Positions 35,600 to 44,827 are shown, counted from the first letter of the stretch. The stretch is 64,000 nucleotides of DNA from Lachnospiraceae bacterium MC2017 (GCA_000701625.1 JNJK01000026.1:1-64000), one strand, 5' to 3'. Notes: generated by a model not told the origin, from the letters alone. Program-made: numbers and translations.

Positions 35600-35812
35600 A
35601 TGCCCCTTACAATGGCTGCTGTTGGAGAACAGAATAAGGTATTTAGAGTAAATGGATTAGATGATACTAAGCGTTTTTTGACAAACCTCGGTTTTACTGA
35701 GGGTGCTGAAGTTACGGTTATCTCAAAAATCGCCGGAAACCTTATCGTTAATATCCGCGATTCAAGAGTAGCGCTCGATGAAGTTATGGCAAAGAAAATT
35801 ATGATCCACTAA
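35600..35812 (+). CDS. feoA: FeoA-family protein, first copy
   Basis: 70 residues from the ATG at 35600, nine bases after GGGAGG; a TTG directly before it is less likely. Small SH3-like cytosolic protein (MPLTMAAVGEQNKVFRVNGLDDTKRFLTNLGFTEGAEVTVISKIAGNLIVNIRDSRVALDEVMAKKIMI) that supports FeoB iron(II) uptake. The 'LGFTEGAEVTVI' and 'VNIRDSRVALD' stretches are typical. First gene after a Fur box. Confidence 0.92.
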   Translation: MPLTMAAVGEQNKVFRVNGLDDTKRFLTNLGFTEGAEVTVISKIAGNLIVNIRDSRVALDEVMAKKIMIH

Positions 35813-35829
35813 TGGGTCATAAAATGATG

Positions 35830-35856
35830 ACAGGGTCAAAAGTACTTTTGACCCCA
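35830..35856. other. Hairpin between the two feoA genes
   Basis: GGGTCAAAAGT and ACTTTTGACCC form a tight 11-bp stem (35839-35860 region) in the 58-bp gap. There is no T-run, so it may stabilise or process the feo mRNA rather than end it. Confidence 0.5.
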
Positions 35857-35885
35857 ACATCATAAAATATATGGAGGAGAATACA

Positions 35886-36110
35886 TTGAGAACACTCAGA
35901 CAGGTAAAAGTTGGAGAGACAGTCACAGTTGCTTCTATCAAAGGTGACGGTGCGCTGAAGAGAAGAATCATGGACATGGGTATCACAAAGAAAGCTCAGC
36001 TTTACATCAGAAAAGTTGCGCCGCTTGGTGATCCGGTTGAAGTAACCGTACGTGGATATGAGCTTTCTATCAGAAAAGACGACGCAGAGATAATCGAGAT
36101 CGCTGATTAA
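35886..36110 (+). CDS. feoA: FeoA-family protein, second copy (TTG start)
   Basis: 74 residues. The start is taken as TTG at 35886, seven bases after GGAGGAG; the in-frame ATG at 35871 overlaps that ribosome site and cannot use it. The sequence RTLRQVKVGETVTVASIKGDGALKRRIMDMGITKKAQLYIRKVAPLGDPVEVTVRGYELSIRKDDAEIIEI is a canonical FeoA SH3 domain, more typical than the first copy. Two adjacent FeoA proteins before FeoB are a common Clostridial arrangement. It probably acts on the cytoplasmic face of FeoB. Confidence 0.93.
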   Translation: MRTLRQVKVGETVTVASIKGDGALKRRIMDMGITKKAQLYIRKVAPLGDPVEVTVRGYELSIRKDDAEIIEIAD

Positions 36111-36159
36111 GCAAAATTGTTTCTGTGAAAAAGAGAGTCAAAAAGAGGAGAAGAAGAAA

Positions 36160-38328
36160 ATGTCTGTCAGAATAGCATTAATCGGTAATCCGAACTGTGG
36201 TAAGACCACTATGTTCAATGCTCTTACAGGATCCAATCAGTATGTTGGAAACTGGCCGGGTGTAACAGTTGAAAAGAAGGAAGGACACTGGAAGAAAGAC
36301 AAGGAAGTTGTTATCACTGACCTTCCGGGTATTTATTCCCTGTCACCTTACACTTTAGAGGAAGTGGTTAGCCGTGACTATCTTCTGAAGGAAAAGCCTG
36401 AAGCTGTTATAAATCTTGTAGATGCAACAAATATCGAGCGAAATCTTTACCTCACAACACAGGTTCTCGAGGCAGGTATTCCGGTCGTTATCGCACTCAA
36501 CATGATGGATATCATCCGCAAGAGAGGCGATGTGATCGACACAAAGAAGCTCGCAAAGGAGCTTGGCTGTGAAGTAGTTGAGACAAGTGCTCTTCAGGAG
36601 AAGGGAATACATGAAGCTGTAGAGAAGGCAGCAGCTCTTGCAAAGAGCAGAGCTTCTGTTGATCTTTCAAAGAAATTCTCCGCTGAAGTTGAAAAGTATC
36701 TTTCCGAGATAGATAATCTCCTTCCGGAAAACATCTCTTCTGCTGAGCAGCGCAGATGGTATGTTGTAAAGGTATTTGAGCAGGATGAGAAAGTTCTTGA
36801 AGAGCTGAGCCTTCCTCGAAATATTGATTCAGATATCAAGGCTATCGTAAAGAAGGCTGAGACCGAGAACGATGATACAACTGAGTCTGTTATCACAAAT
36901 GAGCGTTATGAGTTCATCGTAGGTGTTGTATCAGACGCTGTTAAGAAGCCGAAGGAAAAGATGACAACATCTGATAAGATCGACCAGATCGTTACAAACC
37001 GTATCCTCGGTCTCCCGATCTTTGCGCTTGTTATGGTATTTGTTTACTGGCTTTCAGTGTGCAGCGGCGGATTTGGAACAAATCTCTGTGACTGGGTAAA
37101 TGATGTTCTCTTTGGAGATATCATTCCTCCGGCTGTTGAAGGATTCCTCACAAATGCAGGTGTTAACGATGTACTTATAGATGTTATCGTAAACGGTATC
37201 ATTGGCGGTGTTGGTTCTGTACTTGGATTCCTGCCGCAGATGATCGTATTGTTCTTCTGCCTGTCTATCCTTGAGGATATCGGTTATATGGTTCGTATCG
37301 CATTCGTTATGGACCGTGTTTTCCGTCACTTTGGACTTTCAGGAAAATCTTTCATCCCGCTTCTTATCGGAGCAGGCTGCGGTGTTCCCGGTATCATGGC
37401 TAGTAAGACTATCGAGAATGACAATGACAGACGTCTTACTATCATGACAGCTACTTACATCCCTTGCGGAGCGAAGCTTCCGGTAATCGCACTTCTTGCA
37501 GGTGTTATTTTCGGAGGTCCCTGGTATCTGGCACCGCTTATGTACTTTATCGGAATCGCAGCTGTACTTGTTGTAGCGATCGTACTTAAGAAGACAAAGC
37601 CGTTCCACGGTCAGGCAGCACCTTTTGTAATGGAGCTTCCTGCATACCACATTCCTTCACCTAAGACAGTACTTCTCCATGTTTGGGAGAGAACCTGGGC
37701 ATTCCTTAAGAAGGCAGGAACAATTCTTTTCCTTGCCTGCCTCGTAATGTGGTTCCTGTCATCCTATGGATTTGAGAATGGTGCGTTCTGCCTCGTTTCT
37801 TCTCAGGAGTTCAGTCTTATGGCTTCTGTTGGTAAGGCTCTTGCATGGATCTTCATTCCTGTTGGATTTGGTTCATGGCAGGCTGTTGCTTCATCCATTT
37901 CCGGATTTGTTGCAAAGGAGTCCATTGTTACTACAATGTCTATCCTTTCTCTCGGAGCTGAGGCTGCAGAGGATGATCCGTCACTTTGGGCAGGAGTACA
38001 GACCTTCTTCCCGCAGGCTACAATGGCAGTAAGTGCATTCTCCTTCCTGATCTTTAACCTGATCAACAGCCCTTGCCTTGCAGCTATCAGTACTATGGCA
38101 AAGGAACTTAATGACAAGAAGTGGACAGCTTTTGCTATCATTTTCCAGAATGTTTTCGCATACTTTGTTGCATTCCTGATCTATCAGATCGGTTCATTCA
38201 TTGTATATGGTATCTTTACAGTGGCAACAGTGATTGCGTTTATTGGACTTGCAGCGCTTCTCTTCCTTATATTCCGTCCGGATCCGTATAGACATGCGAA
38301 TCTCGAAGCGCGTCGTTCAGTAGCGTGA
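36160..38328 (+). CDS. feoB: Ferrous iron transporter FeoB
   Basis: 722 residues. N-terminal G domain with 'GNPNCGKTT' (8-16), 'PGVTVEKKEG', 'DLPGIYSL' and 'NMMD', a helical spacer domain (~165-270), and about eight transmembrane helices forming two Gate domains with the 'GCGVPGIMASKTIEND' signature (~405-420). Imports Fe2+ across the membrane. Gene follows feoA copy 2 by 49 bp with AGAGGAGAAGAAG upstream; mini-fur follows 16 bp later. Full length, no defects seen. Confidence 0.97.
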   Translation: MSVRIALIGNPNCGKTTMFNALTGSNQYVGNWPGVTVEKKEGHWKKDKEVVITDLPGIYSLSPYTLEEVVSRDYLLKEKPEAVINLVDATNIERNLYLTTQVLEAGIPVVIALNMMDIIRKRGDVIDTKKLAKELGCEVVETSALQEKGIHEAVEKAAALAKSRASVDLSKKFSAEVEKYLSEIDNLLPENISSAEQRRWYVVKVFEQDEKVLEELSLPRNIDSDIKAIVKKAETENDDTTESVITNERYEFIVGVVSDAVKKPKEKMTTSDKIDQIVTNRILGLPIFALVMVFVYWLSVCSGGFGTNLCDWVNDVLFGDIIPPAVEGFLTNAGVNDVLIDVIVNGIIGGVGSVLGFLPQMIVLFFCLSILEDIGYMVRIAFVMDRVFRHFGLSGKSFIPLLIGAGCGVPGIMASKTIENDNDRRLTIMTATYIPCGAKLPVIALLAGVIFGGPWYLAPLMYFIGIAAVLVVAIVLKKTKPFHGQAAPFVMELPAYHIPSPKTVLLHVWERTWAFLKKAGTILFLACLVMWFLSSYGFENGAFCLVSSQEFSLMASVGKALAWIFIPVGFGSWQAVASSISGFVAKESIVTTMSILSLGAEAAEDDPSLWAGVQTFFPQATMAVSAFSFLIFNLINSPCLAAISTMAKELNDKKWTAFAIIFQNVFAYFVAFLIYQIGSFIVYGIFTVATVIAFIGLAALLFLIFRPDPYRHANLEARRSVA

Positions 38329-38344
38329 TCAGAACGGAGTAAGT

Positions 38345-38584
38345 ATGACGAGCGATAAGGTGATCGATAAACTGAAAGAAAGCGGTTGCAGAATCACCAA
38401 GCAACGCAGATTGATAGTAGATGTAATAATGGGAAACGAGTTTTCGTCATGTAAGGATATCTATTATCAGGTCATTTCCAGAGATAAGACCATCGGTATG
38501 GCAACGGTATATCGTATGATCCGGCAGCTGGAAGAACTCGATGTGATCAGACGTGTCGAAAGAATAGAAGTAAATCAAGAGTAA
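38345..38584 (+). CDS. Short Fur-family protein, DNA-binding domain only
   Basis: 79 residues, against about 140 for normal Fur. The sequence covers only the winged-helix part (KESGCRITKQRRLIVDVIM...ATVYRMIRQLEELDVIRRVERIEVNQE), with the recognition helix 'GMATVYRMIRQL'. The C-terminal metal-binding and dimerisation domain is absent; a terminator follows directly, with no continuing frame, so it does not look like a recent frameshift. It may modulate the feo operon as a metal-blind competitor or accessory regulator, or be a stable relic. Last gene of the feo operon, 16 bp after feoB. Confidence 0.82.
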   Translation: MTSDKVIDKLKESGCRITKQRRLIVDVIMGNEFSSCKDIYYQVISRDKTIGMATVYRMIRQLEELDVIRRVERIEVNQE

Positions 38585-38587
38585 GAT

Positions 38588-38629
38588 GATCCCGGTGTCA
38601 CAACCTAAAGACGTGGCATCGGGATTCTT
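38588..38629 (+). terminator. Terminator of the feo operon
   Basis: ATCCCGGTGTCAC and GTGGCATCGGGAT pair with one G-U and a T-rich tail (TCTTTATACTCC). Bases 38630-38870 hold no secure gene; a protein-like frame without proper start is noted under rejected items. Confidence 0.7.
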
Positions 38630-38870
38630 TATACTCCTTTATTCTATTAAGAATAGCGGGAAAAACATAAATACAAGAAATTGATCTGCTGTTATTTATT
38701 TTCTTGATCAATAATATACAAAACGTAGAAAATTCCAGCAAAACACCACATGATTCTCGAAAATATGAACGCCTTAAAAATCCTGACGATACTTATTATG
38801 AGGAATTGCGTGAGCGTCCCGAATTGGAATGTTCAATATTTACAACGTGGATCATCAAAGAGGAGGCGAA

Positions 38871-39698
38871 ATGTTTTACAGGAAAAGTGTGGGGTACGAA
38901 GCAAAAAATATACAGATCAAATTGGAGGAATGGTTTAGAAAGTACAAAAAAGGTGAAAAGATAAACCATGCGGAAAGACGATGTTTTTCTGAGGAGGTGT
39001 GGTCGATATTTCCGGCTGAAATTGGTTCGGATCTTACGGAAGAATATAGAGCATTATATTGGATACTTGAAAACATGCTTGAACCAAAGTATAAAGAAAA
39101 TCTGGAAGAGAGGCTTAATTTTTACGTTGAAAACGGTCTTCTCTATATTTTTTCTGACGTGCTGTTTTTTCATGGGAAGTCGGATATATGGAGACTAAAG
39201 ATCGGTTCGCGTGCGATGAGGATGCTGGATATTTTTGGAGCTGGAGGTTTAAGCGCTAATGCAGCACTTGGAACCGTGGCTCAGATCACCGGTATGTTTG
39301 ACAGTTTCAAATTCAGAACAAGAAGGCTTGTTTTTACTTGTATGGAAGAGCTGAGTCCTGCGGTTTTCTATTATAGCTTGATGAATAATATTGTTAGTCA
39401 GAGCGATGCGAAAGCTATTCTCGGACATCTGACGGAGAGAAGGGCAGAGATCAGGCAGCGGTGCAATGAGAATGATCTGATGTCAGAACCTGCATTTGAT
39501 TATCTGAAGGAGAGGTGTCACAGATATCTTACAGAGCCAATGTCGTACAGCATGACAAACGAAAATGATATGGAAATGAAGCATTTTCTTAGTGTAGAAG
39601 GGTGCTTTAGCCGGATAATACCGGTGGATTTCAGCAGAAGAAATCCGGATTATATAAATATTGTGGCGATGAGATCCATGAAAGACAGATTTAAGTAA
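38871..39698 (+). CDS. Uncharacterised protein
   Basis: 275 residues from the ATG at 38871, three bases after GAGGAGGCG; an upstream frame from 38829 lacks a site. Predicted mostly helical, soluble, with Cys at ~108, 145, 176, 189 and 211 scattered rather than clustered, no signal peptide, and a short hydrophobic stretch 'GAGGLSANAALGTVAQITGMF' around residue 120-140. I do not recognise a family. Its stop TAA overlaps the ATG of the exonuclease gene (TAATG), so the two are probably co-translated. Confidence 0.6.
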   Translation: MFYRKSVGYEAKNIQIKLEEWFRKYKKGEKINHAERRCFSEEVWSIFPAEIGSDLTEEYRALYWILENMLEPKYKENLEERLNFYVENGLLYIFSDVLFFHGKSDIWRLKIGSRAMRMLDIFGAGGLSANAALGTVAQITGMFDSFKFRTRRLVFTCMEELSPAVFYYSLMNNIVSQSDAKAILGHLTERRAEIRQRCNENDLMSEPAFDYLKERCHRYLTEPMSYSMTNENDMEMKHFLSVEGCFSRIIPVDFSRRNPDYINIVAMRSMKDRFK

Positions 39699-40723
39699 TG
39701 CCGCATAAAGACATGTATTGTATAATTGTATCTATGATTAATAAAAAGAATTACATTGTTCTCGATCTGGAATGGAATCAGAGCAGTGAAAAGGCAGAAG
39801 AGAACGCCGAGATCCCTTTTGAAATAGTGGAGATCGGTGCAGTAAAACTTAATGAGAGAAAAGAGATCGTAGATACCTTTATGAGTTATATAAAGCCTCA
39901 GGTGTATCTCAGGATGCATCATATGACTCAAAAGGTTATTCATCTAAAGATGGAGGAACTACAGGACGCGGATACGTTTCCGGTGGTCTGGGAAAGATTT
40001 CTTAAGTGGTGTGGGGAAGACTATATCTTCTGTACCTGGGGTACTCTTGACCTTACAGAACTGCAGTACAATATACGTTATCATAAGCTTCCGCCTCTGT
40101 CAGACGGGCCGATTGCCTATCTTGATGTGCAGAAACTATTCAGTCTGGAAAAAGAAGATGGGAAGAGCAGAAGGGCACTGGAATACGCGGTTGACTTTAT
40201 GAGGTTTGAAAAGGACGATACTTTTCACAGGGCAGACAGCGACGCGTATTATACAGCAGAAATATTGTCAAAGCTCAGTAAGGCGGTAGAATCAAGAGTT
40301 TCTTTTGATGTATTTCATCTGCCTAAGGATCGTAAGAGCGAACTTTTAGTTCAGTTTGATACATATTCAAAGTATATATCCAGAAAGTTCCCGGATAAGG
40401 CAGCGGCTCTTAGTGATCCTGATGCATCCAGTCTCAGGTGCTATATCTGCAAGAGGAATACAAAGAAAAAGATTGGCTGGTTCACCCTTAATAATAAGCA
40501 TTATCTCGGTCTCGGCGTGTGTGCCGAGCATGGGCCGATGCATGGAAAGCTTAGGATAAAGAAGGCCGAAGACGGCAGTATTTATGTGGTAAAGACGATA
40601 CGCCGTGCGACAAAAGAAGATGAAAATGGCCTGAAAACCCGGGAGAAAAAAGCCAGGATTCAGGCCAGCAAACTTGCGAAAATGTTCAAAAATCATAACC
40701 GTTCAGAACACAAAAAGTTCTGA
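39698..40723 (+). CDS. DEDDh-type 3'-5' exonuclease family protein with a C-terminal Cys-rich module
   Basis: 341 residues from ATG 39698, or 329 from ATG 39734. Exonuclease motif I 'YIVLDLEWNQ' (Asp/Glu), motif II near 'CTWGTLDLTELQYN', and motif III 'HRADSDAYYTAEI' (His...Asp) mark a DnaQ/ERI1/KapD-like RNase. The C-terminal ~80 residues hold 'LRCYICKRNTK...LGVCAEHGPMHGK' (two Cys pairs, His), a possible zinc ribbon, and a Lys/Arg-rich tail. Acts on RNA or DNA 3' ends; specificity unknown. A TATAAT-like box at 39721-39726 could give a leaderless transcript beginning at the second ATG. Confidence 0.78.
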   Translation: MPHKDMYCIIVSMINKKNYIVLDLEWNQSSEKAEENAEIPFEIVEIGAVKLNERKEIVDTFMSYIKPQVYLRMHHMTQKVIHLKMEELQDADTFPVVWERFLKWCGEDYIFCTWGTLDLTELQYNIRYHKLPPLSDGPIAYLDVQKLFSLEKEDGKSRRALEYAVDFMRFEKDDTFHRADSDAYYTAEILSKLSKAVESRVSFDVFHLPKDRKSELLVQFDTYSKYISRKFPDKAAALSDPDASSLRCYICKRNTKKKIGWFTLNNKHYLGLGVCAEHGPMHGKLRIKKAEDGSIYVVKTIRRATKEDENGLKTREKKARIQASKLAKMFKNHNRSEHKKF

Positions 40724-40729
40724 TAGTTA

Positions 40730-42241
40730 CTAGAAATCAAATTTGTCGAATTCGGAAGAATAACGGCGATCGCGCTTGATCTTATGTCGTTTATGTATAT
40801 CTGAGAGCAGATAATTATGGATCATAAAGACTATGAAAATGATCAAAAGCAGTGATCCGATAACTATTCCGGAGTATAGCAGCAGGTTTTTAATACGAAT
40901 GTATATCATGCCTCGGGTCTGAAAGCCCGGGGCATTTGTTGATGATACGCTGTTTTCTGATATTTCATTTCCGGAAACAGCATTACTGAAAGGCTCACGT
41001 TCGGCTGCTCCGATCGACATCAGAACATTAGTAGAACCGACAAAATTTCCTTTATAGGAGTAATTAATGGTAGCTGCGGAACGGTCGCTGATGTCATCAC
41101 TATAGGATATTTCCGAGTCGAGATCCTCAAAAGAGATTGTTTTCGGCAGCAGGACGTATCCGGTGGGATCCAGTGACAGGAGAGCCTCAGTGTTTCCGAA
41201 AAATGTATTATTTGTATTAAAGAAATCTGAGGTTTTCAGATTAAATTTCGTTTCGTTGTCTGTAATATACAGTTTCTGGAAATTCTGGAACCCATAGTCA
41301 AAAAGGTCACGCGTATCGGTATACTGTGAGCCGGGTTCTGCCTTCATTACGACAGCAACCAGGTTAATACCGTCTTTCTCGGCAGCTGTTACCAGAGTAG
41401 AGCGAGCCACGTTCGTATATCCTGTTTTTCCCCATACAAAGTAGTCGTAACCGTAGTTAAATCCGGGAAACATCTGATGATGATTATAAAGTGTAAATGT
41501 ATCCGGCTGTGTCGGAGTCGCGTTTACTGTATAGGATTTTGAGGAAGCTATCCTGCGGCATGTATCGTTTTGGTTAAAAGCACATGCGATAAGTGCCAGA
41601 TCGTGAGCTGTGGTCAGGTGTTCATCATTAGGAAGACCGTTGGCATTGCAGAAGTTTGTGGAAGTGCAGCCAAGTTCGCGGGCCCGTTCATTCATTAATT
41701 TGGCAAATTCTTCCGTTGAACCGGATATATGCTCGGCAATGGCAGATGCAACTTCATTAGCGGATGCGAGCATAACACAGTAGATCGCTTCCTCCATCGT
41801 AAGTGTCTGCCCTATATCAATGCCAACATTTGAAGATCCGGGATCGATACCATTAACGGCCTCGCTGGAGAAAGATACAACTTCGTCCATGGAACACAGT
41901 TCTGCTGCCAGGAGACAGGTCATGACCTTGGTGGTGCTTGCGGGAAAATGCTGCACATCCATATTTTTGTCATACAATATAACTCCACTGTCAGCATCCA
42001 TAAGTACTGCACTTTCGGAATTGATGGCAGGACCTTTTGCCCAACCATCTATCTCATTTGTGGCGACAGGAATGCTGGAGCGTGCGGCGTTAATATCGTC
42101 TCTGGTGAGCGGTTCGTCGGCATAGACGGGTATTACAGGAGAAATAGCAGAAACACCGTATACTGTCAGAAATGTACCCAGCATCAAAGCTGAAAGACCT
42201 CGGTGAACCGCCTTTAGGAGTAAATGCTTTCGATTGTTCAT
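40730..42241 (-). CDS. dacA: D-alanyl-D-alanine carboxypeptidase (DacA/PBP5-type)
   Basis: 503 residues. Signal peptide 1-41 (ending VYA), then an S11 peptidase domain with catalytic Ser102 and Lys105 (STTK), Ser160-Ala-Asn162 (SAN) and Lys272-Thr-Gly274 (KTG). A C-terminal extension contains Ser/Asn/Val-rich linker sequence typical of Lachnospiraceae cell-surface proteins, a transmembrane helix at ~456-480 (SGIVIGSLLLIIFIVFMIH) and a basic cytosolic tail. The enzyme trims the terminal D-Ala from peptidoglycan stems. A membrane helix in place of an amphipathic anchor is a variation. Divergent from trmB. Confidence 0.92.
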   Translation of the reverse strand: MNNRKHLLLKAVHRGLSALMLGTFLTVYGVSAISPVIPVYADEPLTRDDINAARSSIPVATNEIDGWAKGPAINSESAVLMDADSGVILYDKNMDVQHFPASTTKVMTCLLAAELCSMDEVVSFSSEAVNGIDPGSSNVGIDIGQTLTMEEAIYCVMLASANEVASAIAEHISGSTEEFAKLMNERARELGCTSTNFCNANGLPNDEHLTTAHDLALIACAFNQNDTCRRIASSKSYTVNATPTQPDTFTLYNHHQMFPGFNYGYDYFVWGKTGYTNVARSTLVTAAEKDGINLVAVVMKAEPGSQYTDTRDLFDYGFQNFQKLYITDNETKFNLKTSDFFNTNNTFFGNTEALLSLDPTGYVLLPKTISFEDLDSEISYSDDISDRSAATINYSYKGNFVGSTNVLMSIGAAEREPFSNAVSGNEISENSVSSTNAPGFQTRGMIYIRIKNLLLYSGIVIGSLLLIIFIVFMIHNYLLSDIHKRHKIKRDRRYSSEFDKFDF

Positions 42242-42357
42242 AATATAAAGCTTTCTAATAATTAAGCGTTTGTTGAATTTTTGTAATCCTTATAATACAC
42301 TAAGACGAGCTAATTTGAAATGGCATAAAAAGTACAGTTACTTTAGGAAGAAAAAAT

Positions 42358-43014
42358 ATGAGATTAAGAAATATCCCCGGTTCTCGGGAAGCAGTTGCAG
42401 CAGACAATAGATGTGTCCATACTCCGGAGGAGGCAAAAGGACACTGGCATGAAATTTTTGGAAATGATCATCCCGTAAACGCTGAGGTCGGAATGGGGAA
42501 AGGGCGTTTCATAGTTGATATGGCTCTTAAATACCCGGATCAGAATTTTGTAGGTATAGAAATGTACGAAAGCGTATTGATCCGTGCACTTCAGAAGCTC
42601 GACAGGAGAAAGAAGGCTGGAGAGCCTGTTCCGGAAAATCTCCGTTTTATCAGGATGGATGCCAGAGATATGGATCTGTATTTTGAAAAAGGAGAGGTAG
42701 ATAAGATATATCTTAATTTTTCCGATCCTTGGCCGAAAGACAGACATGCAAAGAGAAGACTGGAGTCCAGACAGTTCCTTGCGAGGTTTGACATGGTTCT
42801 CGCAAAAGAAGGCGTTATCGAGTTTAAGACAGATAATGAAGGCCTTTTTGATTTTGCACTGGGTGAGATCGAACCGGCCGGCTGGGTGCTTGATTTTTGC
42901 ACCAGAGATCTGCATGCAGATACGGAAGCCATGAAGGACAATGTCATGACAGAATATGAAGAGAAGTTTTCTGCAAAAGGTAATAAAATTTATAAATATA
43001 TAATCCACAGATAA
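42358..43014 (+). CDS. trmB: tRNA (guanine-N7-)-methyltransferase TrmB
   Basis: 218 residues. Methylates G46 of tRNA. AdoMet site 'VNAEVGMGKGRFIVDMA' (~40-57), 'NFVGIEMYESV', and the family mark 'LNFSDPWPKDRHAKRRL' (~120-137) with the catalytic acidic pair; 'FKTDNEGLFDFAL' follows. AGGAAGAAAAAAT precedes the ATG. Thioredoxin follows 117 bp later in the same direction. Confidence 0.96.
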   Translation: MRLRNIPGSREAVAADNRCVHTPEEAKGHWHEIFGNDHPVNAEVGMGKGRFIVDMALKYPDQNFVGIEMYESVLIRALQKLDRRKKAGEPVPENLRFIRMDARDMDLYFEKGEVDKIYLNFSDPWPKDRHAKRRLESRQFLARFDMVLAKEGVIEFKTDNEGLFDFALGEIEPAGWVLDFCTRDLHADTEAMKDNVMTEYEEKFSAKGNKIYKYIIHR

Positions 43015-43131
43015 TGGGATTCATTGTATAATTTCCTTAACTAGACAATAGACAAAAAGGCAGATTTTTGTCGACGGATATCCGACAACTTTTAGTCAGA
43101 TTTTTCTGGCGTCAATGGAGGAGGAAATTTA

Positions 43132-43446
43132 ATGGTTAATCAGATTACGGAAGAAGCTTTTGAGGAAGAAGTACTGAAGTCATCAGAGCCGGTTTTTGTT
43201 GATTTCTATGCCGACTGGTGCGGACCGTGCAAGATGATGGCTCCTGTTATTTCCGAGCTTTCCGAGAAATATCAGACAAAGATGAAGTTTTATAAGTGCA
43301 ACGTTGACAATTGTCAGAGCGTTGCTCAGAAATATGGGATCATGTCTATACCGACAATGATCATCTTTAAGGATGGCGAGGCTTCTTCACCGCTCGTTGG
43401 TGCACAGCCGAGAAAGGCTCTTGAGTCTGTGATCGAGGAATATTAA
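43132..43446 (+). CDS. trxA: Thioredoxin
   Basis: 104 residues, thioredoxin fold with redox cysteines Cys30 and Cys33 in 'DWCGPCKMMAPV' and the cis-Pro in 'SIPTMIIF'. Reduces disulphides of cytosolic proteins. AGGAGGAAAT precedes the ATG, terminator downstream. No thioredoxin reductase nearby, so it is encoded elsewhere. Confidence 0.95.
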   Translation: MVNQITEEAFEEEVLKSSEPVFVDFYADWCGPCKMMAPVISELSEKYQTKMKFYKCNVDNCQSVAQKYGIMSIPTMIIFKDGEASSPLVGAQPRKALESVIEEY

Positions 43447-43464
43447 AATTTAATAGGTATTATA

Positions 43465-43506
43465 AAAGCGCTGTAAAGACAGAGATTGTTTTTACAGCGC
43501 TTTTTA
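43465..43506. terminator. Terminator between thioredoxin and acyltransferase genes
   Basis: AAAGCGCTGTAAA pairs with TTTACAGCGCTTT around a 13-base loop, T-run on the plus strand; the A-rich left arm gives some activity on the minus strand too. Confidence 0.88.
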
Positions 43507-43512
43507 ATGTTT

Positions 43513-44637
43513 TTATAGTTTTCGTTTTCCTAACAAAAATGGAAAGAAGCGGTTTATGATCTCTATCAGGAAAACTTCTCCGATCAGAGTAAATATGAAT
43601 GACAACAGGATAAATACGGTATTTTTCGTATCGCCGTCAGTCATGTGCTTTGTAAAATGCTGCCCGCCGATCTCGCCAGCAAGTAGTACATAGAAATTAA
43701 GGTGCGTGACCATTACGATCAGTGAATTCCGTCCATAATATCCAAGGAGCCTCAGAGGCGGGAATGATGCTGCATTCTCCAGACCTTTGCAGAAAAGAAT
43801 GACGCCCAGACTTCCTGCGTATGCCGTGAGTACATATAAAAAGATGTTGCCGAGTACAAGAAAGTGAAGGTCTGTTACTCCATTAAGTCTTGCCATAAAG
43901 AAAACAAATATTAAGAGATCTGCTCCTATAAAAAGGTCGGCAGGCATCGTCATTGCCGAAAACCTCACAGGTGACAAAGAAACCGACTTTTCCCAAAAGT
44001 GATCCGTGAGATATCCTGCGGTAAAGAAAAAGCAGCATACCGGGATTCTGAGTAAGGCTACCGCGATCAGATGAAAAACAGAGAATGCGGTTTCTGTTCC
44101 GTGTACAGCATTAGCGGCTTCCAGGCTGTGATTTAGCATTATGGCCAGGAAAAAGAGCAGTAAAACACTTATAACTGTCATAAGGAGCCGTTTTTGACCC
44201 GTACGATAAAAGAACCTGCGGAGCAAAAGGAAAAGAACCTCTGCGCCAAATAATGCGGGCAGGAACCAGAGCACGGAAAAGCCGTAAAAGGTTATAGTCT
44301 GTATCACGTCCGATAAAACGGTTGGAAAACCGCCGTCACGCCCTGTGAGCAGGTAGTAAACTATATAGATCAGTATGTCCAGTATAGAAAAGATAAAATA
44401 GGGCAGCAGAATGGTGCGCTTCTTATTATCGATTACCGCTTTTAGGTTTTTTTCGCCGTTTTTGTGCTCGGAAATTCCCGTAAGCAGACCGGATACGACA
44501 AAGAAAAGCGGTATATGGAAGGACACGATATAAATTCTGAGATCATTACTGATCATTGAAATATGTCCGAGGATAACAAGGAGGATACCAATTCCTCTGG
44601 CCAGATCAAGATATTTAATTCGATTTTTTGTGTTCAT
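43513..44637 (-). CDS. Acyltransferase 3 family membrane protein
   Basis: 374 residues, about ten transmembrane helices. Starts 'RIKYLDLARGIGILLVILGHISM' with the Asp-x-x-R-G-x and His of acyltransferase family 3 (OafA/WecH-like). Such proteins O-acetylate sugars of wall or surface polymers. 'FSVLWFLPALFGAEVLFLLLRR' and 'GYYGRNSLIVMVTHLNF' are also typical. Weak ribosome site. Monocistronic, convergent with trxA. Confidence 0.85.
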   Translation of the reverse strand: MNTKNRIKYLDLARGIGILLVILGHISMISNDLRIYIVSFHIPLFFVVSGLLTGISEHKNGEKNLKAVIDNKKRTILLPYFIFSILDILIYIVYYLLTGRDGGFPTVLSDVIQTITFYGFSVLWFLPALFGAEVLFLLLRRFFYRTGQKRLLMTVISVLLLFFLAIMLNHSLEAANAVHGTETAFSVFHLIAVALLRIPVCCFFFTAGYLTDHFWEKSVSLSPVRFSAMTMPADLFIGADLLIFVFFMARLNGVTDLHFLVLGNIFLYVLTAYAGSLGVILFCKGLENAASFPPLRLLGYYGRNSLIVMVTHLNFYVLLAGEIGGQHFTKHMTDGDTKNTVFILLSFIFTLIGEVFLIEIINRFFPFLLGKRKL

Positions 44638-44743
44638 AGCAAGAATTATGTGATATTTTGAAATTAATTACAAGTGAGAAATGCCTGTTTTACGGCTTTT
44701 CTATGGCTTTTTTCAAAAAAATAAAAAAAATTGAAAAAAAAGC

Positions 44744-44772
44744 TTGCAAAATGATTGGCAGTACCATATAAT
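44744..44772 (+). promoter_or_regulatory. Promoter of the tRNA cluster
   Basis: TTGCAA (44744-44749), 17-bp spacer, TATAAT (44767-44772), 55 bp upstream of the first tRNA. Confidence 0.75.
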
Positions 44773-44827
44773 AACACTTGCGCTGCGGAAGACAGACAAA
44801 AACAACTGCCTGAAGCAAAAGCAATAT

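Noticed and set aside
38704-38964. Protein-like frame (acidic, Tyr/Glu rich) before the unknown gene at 38871
   Set aside because: Needs a TTG start without ribosome site and overlaps the better-supported gene by 94 bases; may be a remnant but cannot be supported.
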